A stretch of DNA of 64,000 nucleotides from the NCBI RefSeq assembly GCF_003234115.2, contig NZ_CP126251.1, positions 1,922,001 to 1,986,000 of the forward strand, written 5' to 3'. This stretch comes from Curtobacterium sp. MCPF17_002. GTDB lineage: Bacteria > Actinomycetota > Actinomycetes > Actinomycetales > Microbacteriaceae. Under the pieces are notes generated by a model, which saw only the letters and a list, made by a program, of their open reading frames with translations, was not told the DNA's origin and made no database searches. Of this stretch, positions 43,451-52,603 are shown piece after piece. The translations under genes were made by a program, and so were the position numbers. Position 1 is the first letter of the stretch. Every line of letters begins with the position of its first letter.

Positions 43451-44521
43451 CTGCTCCGCTCCGTCCGCTCGACGCTGCTCGCCGCAGTCACGACGTTCGT
43501 CGTGCTCGCCGGATCCCTCGGCGGCGCTGCCGGGTTCGCTGGAGGCGGGGCTGCTGTGGCCGCACCGATGTGGCCCGTCCCGGCGCCGTACCCGTCGACG
43601 AGCGTGCCGGAGGAGTCCCTCGCCGGGATCCCGGTCGGCAGCGAGTACGTGGCGCTCGGCGACTCGTACTCCGCCGGGTACGGGCTCTCCGACCCGACCC
43701 GGCTGCCGACCGGTGCGTGCGGGCAGTCCGGCCAGGACTACCCGCACCGGATCGCGGCGCGGTTCGGACTCGCCCTCACCGACGTGACCTGCGGCGGCGC
43801 CACGAGCAAGGACGTCACGACCGGCTTCCAGTTCAGGGGCGTCCCGCCGCAGATCCGCTCGCTGTCCGCGCGCACCCGGCTCGTGACCCTGACCATCGGC
43901 GGGAACGACGCCGACCTGTTCGGCACCGCCGCGTCGTGCCTCGCGATCTCCGCGAAGGGCCCGGTGTTCTCCGGTCGCGACGCCCCGTCGTGCCGGAGCA
44001 GCCTGGTGCAGGACGGCGAGGACCAGCTCGGTGTGAAGATCGAGTCGCGCGTCGCCCTCGGCATCGCGGACACCCTCGCCGCGGTGAAGGCCGCAGCACC
44101 GAACGCGGTGATCGTCTTCCTCGGGTACCCCGCGATCTTCCCGGACGCCGACCACACCCCGAAGGGCGGCTGCTTCCGGTCCGCGCTCGACCTCGGCACC
44201 CTGACCGGGTCGTTCCCGTCGAACTCCTACCCGTTCACCAACACGGACGTCCGGTACCTGCACAGCGTGCAGGAGCGCCTGAACGACGTGTCGGCGACCG
44301 CGGCACGCGCCGCCGCCGTCCGCTTCGTCGACGTGTTCTCGACCACGCAGGCGCACTCGGCGTGCGCGACGGCGAAGCCCTACGTGTCCGGTGTGACCCT
44401 CGGCGGCACGGGGGACCTCCGACGCATCGACCTCGAGCCGGGAGCGCTGCACCCGAACCTCCGCGGTGTGGCGTACCTCACGAAGCGCGTGGCCGCGGCG
44501 ACCCGTTCGCTGGCCGGCTGA
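43451..44521 (+). CDS. Secreted SGNH/GDSL-type hydrolase
   Basis: Block I Leu-Gly-Asp-Ser-Tyr-Ser-Ala-Gly-Tyr-Gly, block III Ile-Gly-Gly-Asn-Asp-Ala-Asp-Leu and the late Leu-His-Pro-Asn-Leu define an SGNH esterase/lipase. Two cysteine pairs suggest export and disulfides. The N terminus is a signal peptide, but no ATG, GTG or TTG precedes its basic part. A CTG at 43451 follows a perfect GGAGG (43440-43444) by six bases and a TAGCCT -10 box (43414-43419), and gives a full signal (356 residues). The next start, GTG 43502, would cut the signal's basic end. It probably removes acyl groups from an envelope or host polymer. Confidence 0.88.
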   Translation: MLRSVRSTLLAAVTTFVVLAGSLGGAAGFAGGGAAVAAPMWPVPAPYPSTSVPEESLAGIPVGSEYVALGDSYSAGYGLSDPTRLPTGACGQSGQDYPHRIAARFGLALTDVTCGGATSKDVTTGFQFRGVPPQIRSLSARTRLVTLTIGGNDADLFGTAASCLAISAKGPVFSGRDAPSCRSSLVQDGEDQLGVKIESRVALGIADTLAAVKAAAPNAVIVFLGYPAIFPDADHTPKGGCFRSALDLGTLTGSFPSNSYPFTNTDVRYLHSVQERLNDVSATAARAAAVRFVDVFSTTQAHSACATAKPYVSGVTLGGTGDLRRIDLEPGALHPNLRGVAYLTKRVAAATRSLAG

Positions 44522-44550
44522 CCGCTGCTTCGCCCGTCGCGCCGCTCGAC

Positions 44551-44619
44551 AGGTCGTCGGTCATCGCGTCGCTTGTCAGGTCGTCGGTCGTCGCGTCGGT
44601 CGTCGCGTCGGTCGTCAGG
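44551..44619. repeat. GTCGTCGGTCGTCGCGTCG-type short repeat
   Basis: Four degenerate copies of a GTCGTCGGTCRTCGC unit lie between the SGNH hydrolase stop and the convergent universal stress protein, covering the latter's stop codon (44615). Coding frames through it are low-complexity. Confidence 0.55.
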
Positions 44620-45457
44620 CGCTGACGCCGACCGGCTCGCTGTGGGCGGCAGCGGGGACCACGCACACCGGCGACACCGTCTCCCGCAGGACGTCGTGCA
44701 GTACCGACCCGGACAGGGCACGCACGTGCCCCAGTCCGAGCACCACGAGTGACGCCCTCCGGGTGTGCGAGGCGATCGCTTGGCCGGGGTGTCCCTCGAC
44801 CAGCAGCGGGTGGAAGCGGACGTCGGGGTGCCGCGCGGTGAGCTCGGCCGTCACACGCTGCAGGAGCTCGGCGTTCCGGGTGCGCCAGCGCAGTGGCTCC
44901 TCGGCGAAGTCGGTGAGTCCGGTACGGGTCAGCACCGGCATCTCCCAGGCCCGCAGCAGCGTCACCCGGCGGTTCAACCGGTGTGCTTCGTCACAGGCGA
45001 TCGCGACTGCTCGTTCGTCGATCGGCTCCTCGACCGCCAGCACGACGTCACCGGCGATCGGGTGCGGCCCCTCCGGTACGACGACCGTCGGGACGGCGGC
45101 CCGCGAGGCGACGCGAGCGGGATCGCCGCCGGCCGTGGACCCGCGGCGGTTCCGGAAGGTGCCGATCACCAGGAGGTCACCGTCGTCGGACTCGTCGACG
45201 AGCGCGGCGGCGAACGGGCCGGCGTGCCGTCGGATCACGACCTCGGCGTCCGGCAACGCCGCTCGTGCGGCATCGGCGATGGCGTCCGCGACGCGCTTGC
45301 CGTCCGGTCCGAGCCGTGCCTCGATCGCCGGGTCGACGCCGATCACCCGGATGCGTTGGATGCCGGCACCCGCCCGGGCCGCGACCCACTGCAGTGCCTC
45401 GTCGTGCGGCTTCGCGGCGTCGGCTGCCAGCGTGACCGTCGTCCATCGTTCGTCCAT
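44615..45457 (-). CDS. Universal stress protein, two UspA domains
   Basis: This 280-residue protein has tandem UspA folds. Domain 1 has Val-Ile-Gly-Thr-Phe-Arg-Asn-Arg-Arg-Gly-Ser, and domain 2 has Leu-Val-Val-Leu-Gly-Leu-Gly-His-Val-Arg followed by Ser-Val-Leu-His-Asp-Val-Leu. The second resembles the Gly-x2-Gly-x9-Gly ATP-binding pattern of ATP-type Usp proteins. It acts in the cytosol in dormancy or stress responses. ATG 45457 follows AGGAGG by about 10 bases. A longer frame upstream crosses the divergent NUDIX gene and is not used. Confidence 0.9.
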   Translation of the reverse strand: MDERWTTVTLAADAAKPHDEALQWVAARAGAGIQRIRVIGVDPAIEARLGPDGKRVADAIADAARAALPDAEVVIRRHAGPFAAALVDESDDGDLLVIGTFRNRRGSTAGGDPARVASRAAVPTVVVPEGPHPIAGDVVLAVEEPIDERAVAIACDEAHRLNRRVTLLRAWEMPVLTRTGLTDFAEEPLRWRTRNAELLQRVTAELTARHPDVRFHPLLVEGHPGQAIASHTRRASLVVLGLGHVRALSGSVLHDVLRETVSPVCVVPAAAHSEPVGVSA

Positions 45458-45622
45458 CCCGATCGACCTCCTCGTCCCAGGTCCTCCGGGGGCGTCGCCA
45501 TGGCGCTCCTTGCGCCGAAAACTACTCCGCTGCGGCGCTCCCCGACGTGCCGGCGGACACATGGGTGCGGACGTGGGCGTCGCCGTTGGTGCCGCCGCGC
45601 GCGTGGTGGGTAGCCTCGCCGT

Positions 45623-46084
45623 GTGGTGCTGAGCGCGGGACTCCTGCTGTACCGGGTCGACGACGTCTCCGTGCATGTCTGGATCGCGCACATGGGCGGC
45701 CCGTTCTGGAAGCGACGGCCGCGGGCCTGGTCGATCCCGAAGGGACTCGTCGAGCACGACGAGGACCCGCTCGCGACGGCGCGCCGCGAGTTCGCCGAGG
45801 AGATCGGCGTCCCGGCCCCGTCCGGCCCGACGACCGACCTGGGGGAGCACCGGCAGGCATCGGGCAAGCGCGTCCGGGTGTTCGCGCTCGAGGCGTCCGA
45901 CTTCACCGTCGACGCCGTCCGCTCGAACACGGTGCAGCTCGAACTCCCGCGCGGCTCCGGTCGGTTCGTCGAGGTCCCGGAGGTCGACGATGCCCGCTGG
46001 GTCCCGCTCGACGAGGCCCGCGAGCTCCTCGTCGCAGGGCAGGTCACCGCGCTCGACGCCCTGCTGCAGCACCTGTCGCGATGA
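45623..46084 (+). CDS. NUDIX hydrolase
   Basis: This 153-residue protein has a complete Nudix box: Gly-Leu-Val-Glu-His-Asp-Glu-Asp-Pro-Leu-Ala-Thr-Ala-Arg-Arg-Glu-Phe-Ala-Glu-Glu-Ile-Gly. The preceding Trp-Ser-Ile-Pro-Lys fits the diadenosine polyphosphate/MutT-like branch. It would hydrolyse a nucleoside diphosphate derivative. The start GTG 45623 lies six bases after a -10-like TAGCCT (45611-45616), so the transcript is probably leaderless. An alternative start a codon later (GTG 45626) cannot be excluded. Confidence 0.92.
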   Translation: MVLSAGLLLYRVDDVSVHVWIAHMGGPFWKRRPRAWSIPKGLVEHDEDPLATARREFAEEIGVPAPSGPTTDLGEHRQASGKRVRVFALEASDFTVDAVRSNTVQLELPRGSGRFVEVPEVDDARWVPLDEARELLVAGQVTALDALLQHLSR

Positions 46085-46198
46085 CCCGGTGCCGGCCGTG
46101 CCCGAGTCACGAACGCATCTCGGTCTGGACGGGCTCCGCGGTACGTGGATAGCCTGACCGAGCGTCGCGCTCGGCGATGCCGAACAGGGGAGCGGTAC

Positions 46199-48283
46199 AT
46201 GCGGCGTTGGCGCGCGGTCACGGCAGGACTGACGGGGCTCGTCCTCGGGGCTGGGCTGGCGATCGGGGGCGCGACGAGCGCATCCGCTGCGCCGGCGAGC
46301 AGCTGGGGGACCTTCACGGTCAGCGGGTCGAGCAAGGCCTACACCGGCACCGTGACCATGGACGGCTTCCCCGCGACGACGTTCACCTCGAACTCGCGGC
46401 AGTCGACCGTCATCAGCGGTGCCTCGACCTGGCAGTCCGAGAACACCCCGGTCGGCCTCGCCGGCTTCGGCACGAGCCGCAACCAGACGTACATGAACCA
46501 GCGGCCGAACGCGGACAACGCGACCTCGCCGTCGACCACGACCTACACCTTCGCCGACCTGGCACCGGGAGGACAGTCCTGGGCCTTCGTGCTCGGCGAC
46601 ATCGACGCCGACCAGGCGACGATCAGCGCGACCGACGCGGGCGGCAACCCGGTCTCCGGCGCCGACCTCGGCTTCGGCGGACCGGACCCGGCGACCGGTG
46701 CGTACAACTCCTGCTCGACGGCCTCCGCCGGTGGCTGGTCCTGCGGTCGCGGGACCGCCGACGACCCGACGCCGGGCACCGACAAGCCGATCTGGACCCC
46801 GAGCGCGACCGGTGGCACGCTCGTCGGGAACGCCTCGGCGTCGGACACGGCGGGTGCGTCGGCGTGGTTCAGCCCGACCGTGGCGCTGAAGACCCTCACG
46901 ATCAGCTACCAGCAGCGCAGCGGGTTCCCCGTCTACCAGACCTGGTTCGCGGTGAAGACCGCGCAGATCAGCGGCGTCGCGACCCTCGACGGCGTCGCGA
47001 TCCCCGGGGCCACCGTCACCGTGACCGCACCGCGCGGCGTGGACTACACCACGACGACCGACGCCGACGGCCGCTACACGTTCCCCGCGCTGCCGCAGAT
47101 CAACGACTACGTCGCCCGGATCACCGCGCCGGACGGCGCCACGGGATCGCCCACGGTGACCGGGGTGTCGCTCAACACGACGCTCGCGGGCAACGACCGC
47201 AACGACGTCGACTTCGCGTTCGAATCACCGACGGGCACGACCGCGGTGATCGGCACCGTGGTCGATGCGGACGACAACCCCGTCGCGAACGTCCCCGTCG
47301 TCATCATCGACCCGGCCGACGGCACCACCCTCGTGGACACCACCACGAACAGCGACGGCGTCTACACGGGGTCCGACCTGCCCGCCGACACCGACCTCGC
47401 CGTCTCGATCGCCGACCAGGACCCGGTCACGATCCACACCGGTCTCCCGGACGCCCCACCCCTCGCACCGAACTCGGTCGTCCCGGCGGCGCTCATCGCC
47501 ACGGTCACCGGGCAGGTCACCCTCGACGGCGCAGCCGTGCCGGCGGGACAGACCGTCGAGCTCCTCGACGGGAACGGCGCCGTCGTCGGATCGACCACGA
47601 CGGGCGCTGACGGCCAGTACACCTTCGTGACGGTCCCCGGCACGTACAGCGTGCGGACCACCACGCCGGTCCCGGGAGCGACGGGTGCGACCGTCAACAC
47701 GGGCATCGCAGCCCTCGCGGGCGAGAGCGTCGAGTCCAACCTGCGCTTCGCCACACCAGCTGCCCCTGCCGTGATCACCACCGAGCAGCCCGGCACCGTG
47801 ACCGACACGAACGGTGACCCGGTCGCCGGCGTCCAGGTCGTGGCGACCCCGACCGACCCCGACGCGGGCGATCCGGTGACCACCACCACGGGCACCGACG
47901 GGTCCTTCACGCTCCCCGGCCTCGCCCCGACCACCGAGTACACGATCGTGGTCGACGGCGCGGACCCGGTGACGATCACCACGCCCGAGACGGGTGCTGC
48001 GCCGGCCCTCGCCATCACGGTCCCGGCCGTCGTGGTCCCGCCGACCCCGACCCCCACGCCGACACCCACCCCCACGCCGACGCCCTCCCCGTCGCCCGGC
48101 GGCGGTGGGATCACCCCGGTGTCGTCGGACGGCGGCTCCTCCACGGGCGGCGACCTCGCCTACACCGGTGCCGACCTCACGCCGGGCCTCATCGCCGCGG
48201 GTGTCCTCGTGCTCCTCGGCGCCGGCCTGCTGACGTTCCGCGCCGTGCGCAACCGACGCCGAACGACCCACCTGCAGGACTGA
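46199..48283 (+). CDS. Large wall-anchored surface protein with Cna-B/SdrD-like repeats
   Basis: This 694-residue protein starts at ATG 46199 with AGGGGAG upstream and a TAGCCT -10 box at 46150-46155. A signal peptide ends Ser-Ala-Ser-Ala-Ala near residue 32. An N-terminal beta domain is followed by several carboxypeptidase-regulatory/Cna-B-like modules with the recurring pattern Asp-Gly-x-Tyr-Thr-Phe or Asp-Gly-Ser-Phe-Thr-Leu. A Thr-Pro repeat stalk follows, then Leu-Ala-Tyr-Thr-Gly, a hydrophobic helix and a basic tail, the class E sortase form. It probably forms a stalk-like adhesin on the wall. The ligand is unknown. Confidence 0.88.
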   Translation: MRRWRAVTAGLTGLVLGAGLAIGGATSASAAPASSWGTFTVSGSSKAYTGTVTMDGFPATTFTSNSRQSTVISGASTWQSENTPVGLAGFGTSRNQTYMNQRPNADNATSPSTTTYTFADLAPGGQSWAFVLGDIDADQATISATDAGGNPVSGADLGFGGPDPATGAYNSCSTASAGGWSCGRGTADDPTPGTDKPIWTPSATGGTLVGNASASDTAGASAWFSPTVALKTLTISYQQRSGFPVYQTWFAVKTAQISGVATLDGVAIPGATVTVTAPRGVDYTTTTDADGRYTFPALPQINDYVARITAPDGATGSPTVTGVSLNTTLAGNDRNDVDFAFESPTGTTAVIGTVVDADDNPVANVPVVIIDPADGTTLVDTTTNSDGVYTGSDLPADTDLAVSIADQDPVTIHTGLPDAPPLAPNSVVPAALIATVTGQVTLDGAAVPAGQTVELLDGNGAVVGSTTTGADGQYTFVTVPGTYSVRTTTPVPGATGATVNTGIAALAGESVESNLRFATPAAPAVITTEQPGTVTDTNGDPVAGVQVVATPTDPDAGDPVTTTTGTDGSFTLPGLAPTTEYTIVVDGADPVTITTPETGAAPALAITVPAVVVPPTPTPTPTPTPTPTPSPSPGGGGITPVSSDGGSSTGGDLAYTGADLTPGLIAAGVLVLLGAGLLTFRAVRNRRRTTHLQD

Positions 48284-48286
48284 CCC

Positions 48287-48335
48287 ACGACGAGAGGGGC
48301 GGGATCGGCGCTGCCGGTCCCGCCCCTCTCGTCGT
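48287..48335 (+). terminator. Hairpin after the LAYTG surface protein gene
   Basis: Perfect 18-base arms (48287-48304 and 48318-48335) with core GAGAGGGGCGGGA and a 13-base loop lie four bases after the stop codon. It is one of the strongest hairpins of the window. Confidence 0.88.
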
Positions 48336-48355
48336 CCGCGCCCGCCGACGACCCC

Positions 48356-48600
48356 CGCCGAGATCGCACTTCGGCGGCCTCGCTCCCGGCGGAACCGCGC
48401 CGAACTGCGATCTCACCGAAAGACGCCGCCCGCCACACGCTCGCGAGACCGATGCGTCACGAGCCACCGTCAGCGCGCCGGCGTGCGCGCACCACGCCGC
48501 CGAGATCGCACTTCGGCGGCCTCGTCGCGCGCGGAACCGCGCCGAACTGCGATCTCACCGAAAGACAACCGCGCCGAACTGCGATCTCACCGAACGACGC
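48356..48600. repeat. Intergenic inverted-repeat family (GAGATCGCA type)
   Basis: A block of about 69 bases occurs twice (from 48356 and 48498). Its outer arms are GAGATCGCACTTCGG and CCGAACTGCGATCTC, complementary with one mismatch. Only the right arm occurs a third time (about 48568-48600). The block fills the 341-base gap between the surface protein and the MFS gene together with the terminator at 48287. No gene is seen. Confidence 0.85.
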
Positions 48601-48624
48601 CCGCGACGCGCCCGCCGCCCGCGC

Positions 48625-49989
48625 TCAGCCCCGCCGGCGCGTCGGCACCGAACCCGTGGCCACGGCCACCGACCCGGTCAGGGTCTGGATCGCCCGACTG
48701 ACGACGGGGATGGAGGTCGTGACGACCGCCAACGACGACGTGATCGCCTCGATCGACGACGTCGACAGGTGCTCCTGCGTGTGCGAGTGCACCGGGAAGC
48801 CCCGACGCGCAGCCAGCACCACGCCGAGCGACCCGACGAGGATCACGGCTCCGGCGAACGGCATGAACTGCAGCCCGACGACACCGAGCGCTTGCCCACC
48901 GATCGCCGCGCCGCCCGCGATGCCGATGTTCGACGCCCCGTTGATGAGCGCCCCCGCGATGTCGGGGGAGACTCCGCCGGTGCGGATCGCGGCAGCCATG
49001 AAGAGCGTGCCGGTGGTGCCGTTCGCCGCCATCCAGACGCCGGCGACGACCATGGTGCCGATCAGCGAGCCGTGCACGAACGGCAGCGCGGCGAACGCTG
49101 CGGCCATCACGGCGACGGACACGACGAGGGTCTGCCGGGGCGCCTTGTCGACGAACATGCCGGCGAGCCAGAGCCCGACGACGCCGGTGCCGCCGAGGAC
49201 GAGCAGCGCCCCGCTGACCATGTGCGTGTCGAGTCCGGCGTCGATCGCGTACGGCCCGATGTACGTGTAGACGACGTAGTGCCCGGCGAAGAGCAGCAGG
49301 TCGGCGATCACGACGGACAGCAGCCCGGTGCGGGCCCACGCCTTGGGCGAGCCGATGTGCGGCGACGAACTGCCGCGGACGCTCGGCAGGAACAGTAGCG
49401 CGACGACCGCGAGGACGGCGGCCGCGACGGCGACGGCACCGACCGCGGGGCGCCACCCGATCGACTGCCCGACCCAGGTCGCCACGGGCACGCCGATCAC
49501 GAAGCCGAGCGAGCTGCCCGAGTACACGAACGCGATCGCACGGCCGGCGAGGCGCGGCGGCACGATCCGGGTGGCGTACGCCGAGGCGACCGAGAAGAAC
49601 AGGGCGTGCGCGATCCCGCCGACGACCCGGCCGGCGCAGACGACGGCGAACGACGGGGCGAGCGCGATCATCACGTTCGACACGGTGTAGCCGACGAGGG
49701 TCGCGACGAGCACGGTCTTCCGGGGGAGCCGGGCGGTGAACGACGTGAGCGGCAGGGCGAGGATCGCGACCGCCGCCGCGTACACGGTGATGACGATGCC
49801 CATGGTCGACTCGGTGACACCGAGGTCGGCGCTCATGGTGCCGAGCAGCCCGACCGGCATGAGCTCGGTCGTGATGGCGAAGAACGTGGCGAGTCCGAGC
49901 ACGGCGATGCCGACGACGGACTGGCTGGTGACGGTGATCGGCCGCGTGTTCGTCGACACGGCCGAGGTGGTGGTGGTGTTGGTGGACAC
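48625..49989 (-). CDS. Major facilitator superfamily transporter (drug/sugar efflux type)
   Basis: This 454-residue protein has 12 predicted transmembrane helices. The N-terminal half has Phe-Phe-Ala-Ile-Thr-Thr-Glu-Leu-Met-Pro-Val-Gly-Leu-Leu, typical of the DHA1/SotB-CmlR exporter group. It also has Arg-Leu-Pro-Arg-Lys between helices 2 and 3. The family uses the proton gradient to export drugs or sugars. The last 60 residues form a Ser/Thr-rich cytoplasmic tail. GTG 49989 follows GGAGGAGG by nine bases. An extra 11 codons upstream reach an ATG that lies before that site, so it is rejected. Confidence 0.9.
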   Translation of the reverse strand: MSTNTTTTSAVSTNTRPITVTSQSVVGIAVLGLATFFAITTELMPVGLLGTMSADLGVTESTMGIVITVYAAAVAILALPLTSFTARLPRKTVLVATLVGYTVSNVMIALAPSFAVVCAGRVVGGIAHALFFSVASAYATRIVPPRLAGRAIAFVYSGSSLGFVIGVPVATWVGQSIGWRPAVGAVAVAAAVLAVVALLFLPSVRGSSSPHIGSPKAWARTGLLSVVIADLLLFAGHYVVYTYIGPYAIDAGLDTHMVSGALLVLGGTGVVGLWLAGMFVDKAPRQTLVVSVAVMAAAFAALPFVHGSLIGTMVVAGVWMAANGTTGTLFMAAAIRTGGVSPDIAGALINGASNIGIAGGAAIGGQALGVVGLQFMPFAGAVILVGSLGVVLAARRGFPVHSHTQEHLSTSSIEAITSSLAVVTTSIPVVSRAIQTLTGSVAVATGSVPTRRRG

Positions 49990-50252
49990 GCTGCTGACCT
50001 CCTCCGGGGAACGGCGGAGCACGCGTCGGTGTCGACGTCACGACGACGGAGACCGGACGGGGCCGGTCGGCGATGCGCGCTCGCTGGTGTGGGTGCTGTG
50101 GATGATGTGGGTACGACTCCACGGCGAGTGCGCTCAACCAGTGTTGCACGGGGTGTCGGCGTGATGCGAGAGCCTCCGCCGTGAATCCCCTCGGAGCGCT
50201 CCAACACGCTCCTGTCAGGGCGTCAACGCGGGGCGCCCCTGGGCATTCCCGA

Positions 50253-51227
50253 TCACTGCTCGTTCGTCACCGTGCCCTGCACGGCACCGCCCCGCAGGGT
50301 CAGCGTCAGGGTGCCGCTCATCGACTGCGCGGACAGCGAGACCGATCCGTGCAGCGCGTCCTCCCGGGGGTAGCAGGCGGACGTCGACTCGATGCGGTTC
50401 GCCGTCGCCACGAGGCAGATCGTCGAGCGGTCGGTGCCGACCGCCGCCCAGACGCCCCACGGCGTCCGGAACGAGCCGCCGTCGAGCGCCCGGTTCGTGA
50501 AGATGAGCCGGGTGGTGTGCAGGCTGACCGACGCCTCGACCGGTCCGGGCAGCTGGTCCGCGTACGTCTGCGGCTTGTCGAGGAGCTCCTCGAGCGTCAC
50601 CGCCCCCGCCGTCGGCGTCACGCTCGGCGCCGACGCGCTCTCCTGGTGCGCGGTCCCCACCACCGTGCCGGCCGCGAACGCGACGCCGACCGCGGCCGCC
50701 GCGCCGAGCGCGATCCACACGCGCGGCCGGGTGGTCCACAGGATCCGTGCGGCCCGCGTCCGCCACGACGGAGCACCGGCCTGGAGGCGCGGGTCGTCCC
50801 CGTCGGACACCGTCCCGTCGTCGACGTGGTCGGTCCGGGCGGGGTCCGCCCCGCCGTCGTCGTCGAACTCGTCGGGTCCAGCCGGCCAGGGTGCGGCAGA
50901 CCCGGCGCGCGCCGCAGAACCGGCAGTGACAGCCCCGGCCGTGACAGACCCGGCTGCGGGAGACCCGACTGCGACAGACCCGACAGCGGCAGACTCGGAA
51001 CCCGCGGGGCGCGGGGTGGGAGCCGACCGTGTCGTGGACGCGGCCTGCGGGGTGACGGGTGGCGTGCCTCCAGGCCGGTGCGCCGCGGCGGAAGGCGACC
51101 GCCGCGGACGACGGCCCAGCTCCTGCAGCGCGAGGCGGGCCGCGGCAGCCTCGTCCTCCGGGGCTGCCCCGCCCCATGCGAGCGTCTCGAGCCGTGCTCG
51201 TTCCGCTGCCACGTCGTCGTCGGCCAT
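50253..51227 (-). CDS. Hypothetical membrane-anchored protein with disordered N-terminal half
   Basis: The first 165 of 324 residues are disordered and rich in Ala, Gly, Pro and Asp, with repeated Ala-Gly-Ser-Val-Thr-Ala-Gly units. One transmembrane helix follows (Ile-Ala-Leu-Gly-Ala-Ala-Ala-Ala-Val-Gly-Val-Ala-Phe-Ala). About 125 exported residues come next, with a beta-rich domain (Leu-Ile-Phe-Thr-Asn-Arg ... Trp-Gly-Val-Trp-Ala-Ala-Val-Gly-Thr-Asp-Arg). The opening Leu-Glu-Thr-Leu-Ala-Trp-Gly-Gly is shared by a group of actinobacterial membrane proteins. Function is unknown. ATG 51227 is used. Confidence 0.8.
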   Translation of the reverse strand: MADDDVAAERARLETLAWGGAAPEDEAAAARLALQELGRRPRRSPSAAAHRPGGTPPVTPQAASTTRSAPTPRPAGSESAAVGSVAVGSPAAGSVTAGAVTAGSAARAGSAAPWPAGPDEFDDDGGADPARTDHVDDGTVSDGDDPRLQAGAPSWRTRAARILWTTRPRVWIALGAAAAVGVAFAAGTVVGTAHQESASAPSVTPTAGAVTLEELLDKPQTYADQLPGPVEASVSLHTTRLIFTNRALDGGSFRTPWGVWAAVGTDRSTICLVATANRIESTSACYPREDALHGSVSLSAQSMSGTLTLTLRGGAVQGTVTNEQ

Positions 51228-51290
51228 GCGCTCATCGTCCCACCGGCCTCCCGTGCGTGTTCGCCCAGTTCGGGGGCGTAGACGGGGGCG

Positions 51291-51494
51291 ATGACCGACA
51301 AGCGCGATCCCGACCCCGAGACCCTCGAGCCGCTGAGCCACGACACGCAGTCCGGCGAGGCCGACTACGTCGCGACGAGTCCGAACGGTGCCGGCACCGA
51401 ACGGCACGTCCCGCTGCCCGAGGAGGAGCAGGGGCGTGGGACCGAGTACGACCCGGTCGACCAGGGTCCGCAGCAGGAGGGGCAGGGCGGCTAG
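51291..51494 (+). CDS. Small acidic disordered protein, 67 residues
   Basis: The protein is rich in Glu, Asp, Gln, Pro and Gly with no hydrophobic core; it ends Gln-Gln-Glu-Gly-Gln-Gly-Gly. The frame stops at TAG 51492-51494, inside the six-base target duplication of the adjacent IS element. The same TAG served before insertion, so the gene is intact. Similar short acidic proteins are common in Microbacteriaceae; function unknown. Confidence 0.65.
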   Translation: MTDKRDPDPETLEPLSHDTQSGEADYVATSPNGAGTERHVPLPEEEQGRGTEYDPVDQGPQQEGQGG

Positions 51495-51495
51495 G
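51490..51495. repeat. Target site duplication, left copy (GCTAGG)
   Basis: GCTAGG directly precedes the left terminal repeat of the IS481-family element and is repeated at 52604-52609. It fits the NCTAGN target known for IS481. Confidence 0.9.
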
Positions 51496-52603
51496 TGTAC
51501 TGCCCAGGGACGTTGGTTGATCTGCGGGGACTCGCGGTTGTCATAGCAGCGTGAGAAGGACCTCCTGCGGTGGAGTGGAGCTGCTTAGTTCACGCACTCT
51601 CCGCAGGAGGTCCTCATGTCCCACGCTAACGCTGCGCTGACACCGCGCGCGCGTCTCCGGCTCGCGCGCCTCATCGTCGAGGATGGCTGGCCCATCCGAC
51701 ACGCAGCCGTGTTCTTCCACGTGTCCTGGCCGACGGCGAAGCGGTGGGCCGATCGGTACGCGGCAATGGGCGAGGCCGGCATGCAGGACCGGTCCTCTCG
51801 ACCACACCGATCGCCGAACCGCACCCAACAAGCGCTCGTGAAACAGATCGTCGGACTCCGCTGGCGCAAACGGCTGGGGCCTGTCGCTATCGGCGGACGC
51901 CTGGGCATGCCGGCGTCCACGGTGCATGCCGTGCTGACACGGTGCCGGGTCAACCGGCTGCACCACATCGACGTCCGGACCGGGGAGCAGGTGCGCCGAT
52001 ACGAGCACGAGTATCCCGGCTCGATGATCCACGTCGACGTGAAGAAGCTCGGCAACATCCCTGACGGCGGCGGATGGCGCTTCGTCGGCCGAGCCCAGGG
52101 CGGGAAGAACCGAGCAGCGACTCCAGGGACAGGCCGCAGCAAGTACCGCGGAGTCCTCGTCGGAACTGCGTTCGTGCACACCGTCATCGACGACCACTCC
52201 CGCGTCGCCTACGCCGAGATCCACGAAGACGAGAAAGCGGTCACCGCGATCGGGGTGCTCCGCCGCGCGGTGTCGTGGTTCGCAGCTCGCGGCGTCCGAG
52301 TCGAACGCGTTCTCTCCGACAACGGGTCGGCTTACAAATCCCACGCCTGGCGTGATGCTTGCACCGAGCTCGGGATCACTCCGAAAAAGACCCGCCCATA
52401 CCGGCCACAAACGAACGGCAAGATCGAGCGATTCCACCGCACACTCGCCGACGGATGGGCATTCTCACGCCACTACCCGACCGAAGCTGCACGCAGGAAC
52501 GCGCTCCCGGGATGGCTGCATCACTACAATCACCACCGGCCCCACACCGCCATCGGGAACCGGTCACCCATCACACGATTGACCAACGTCCCTGGGCAGT
52601 ACA
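51496..52603 (+). mobile_element. IS481-family insertion sequence, 1108 bp, complete
   Basis: Perfect 22-base terminal inverted repeats begin TGTACTGCCCAGGGACG at 51496 and end at 52603. The element is flanked by a 6-base direct repeat GCTAGG and encodes one transposase. All parts needed for movement are intact and the duplication is perfect, so the insertion looks recent. Only one copy is in the window. Confidence 0.95.
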
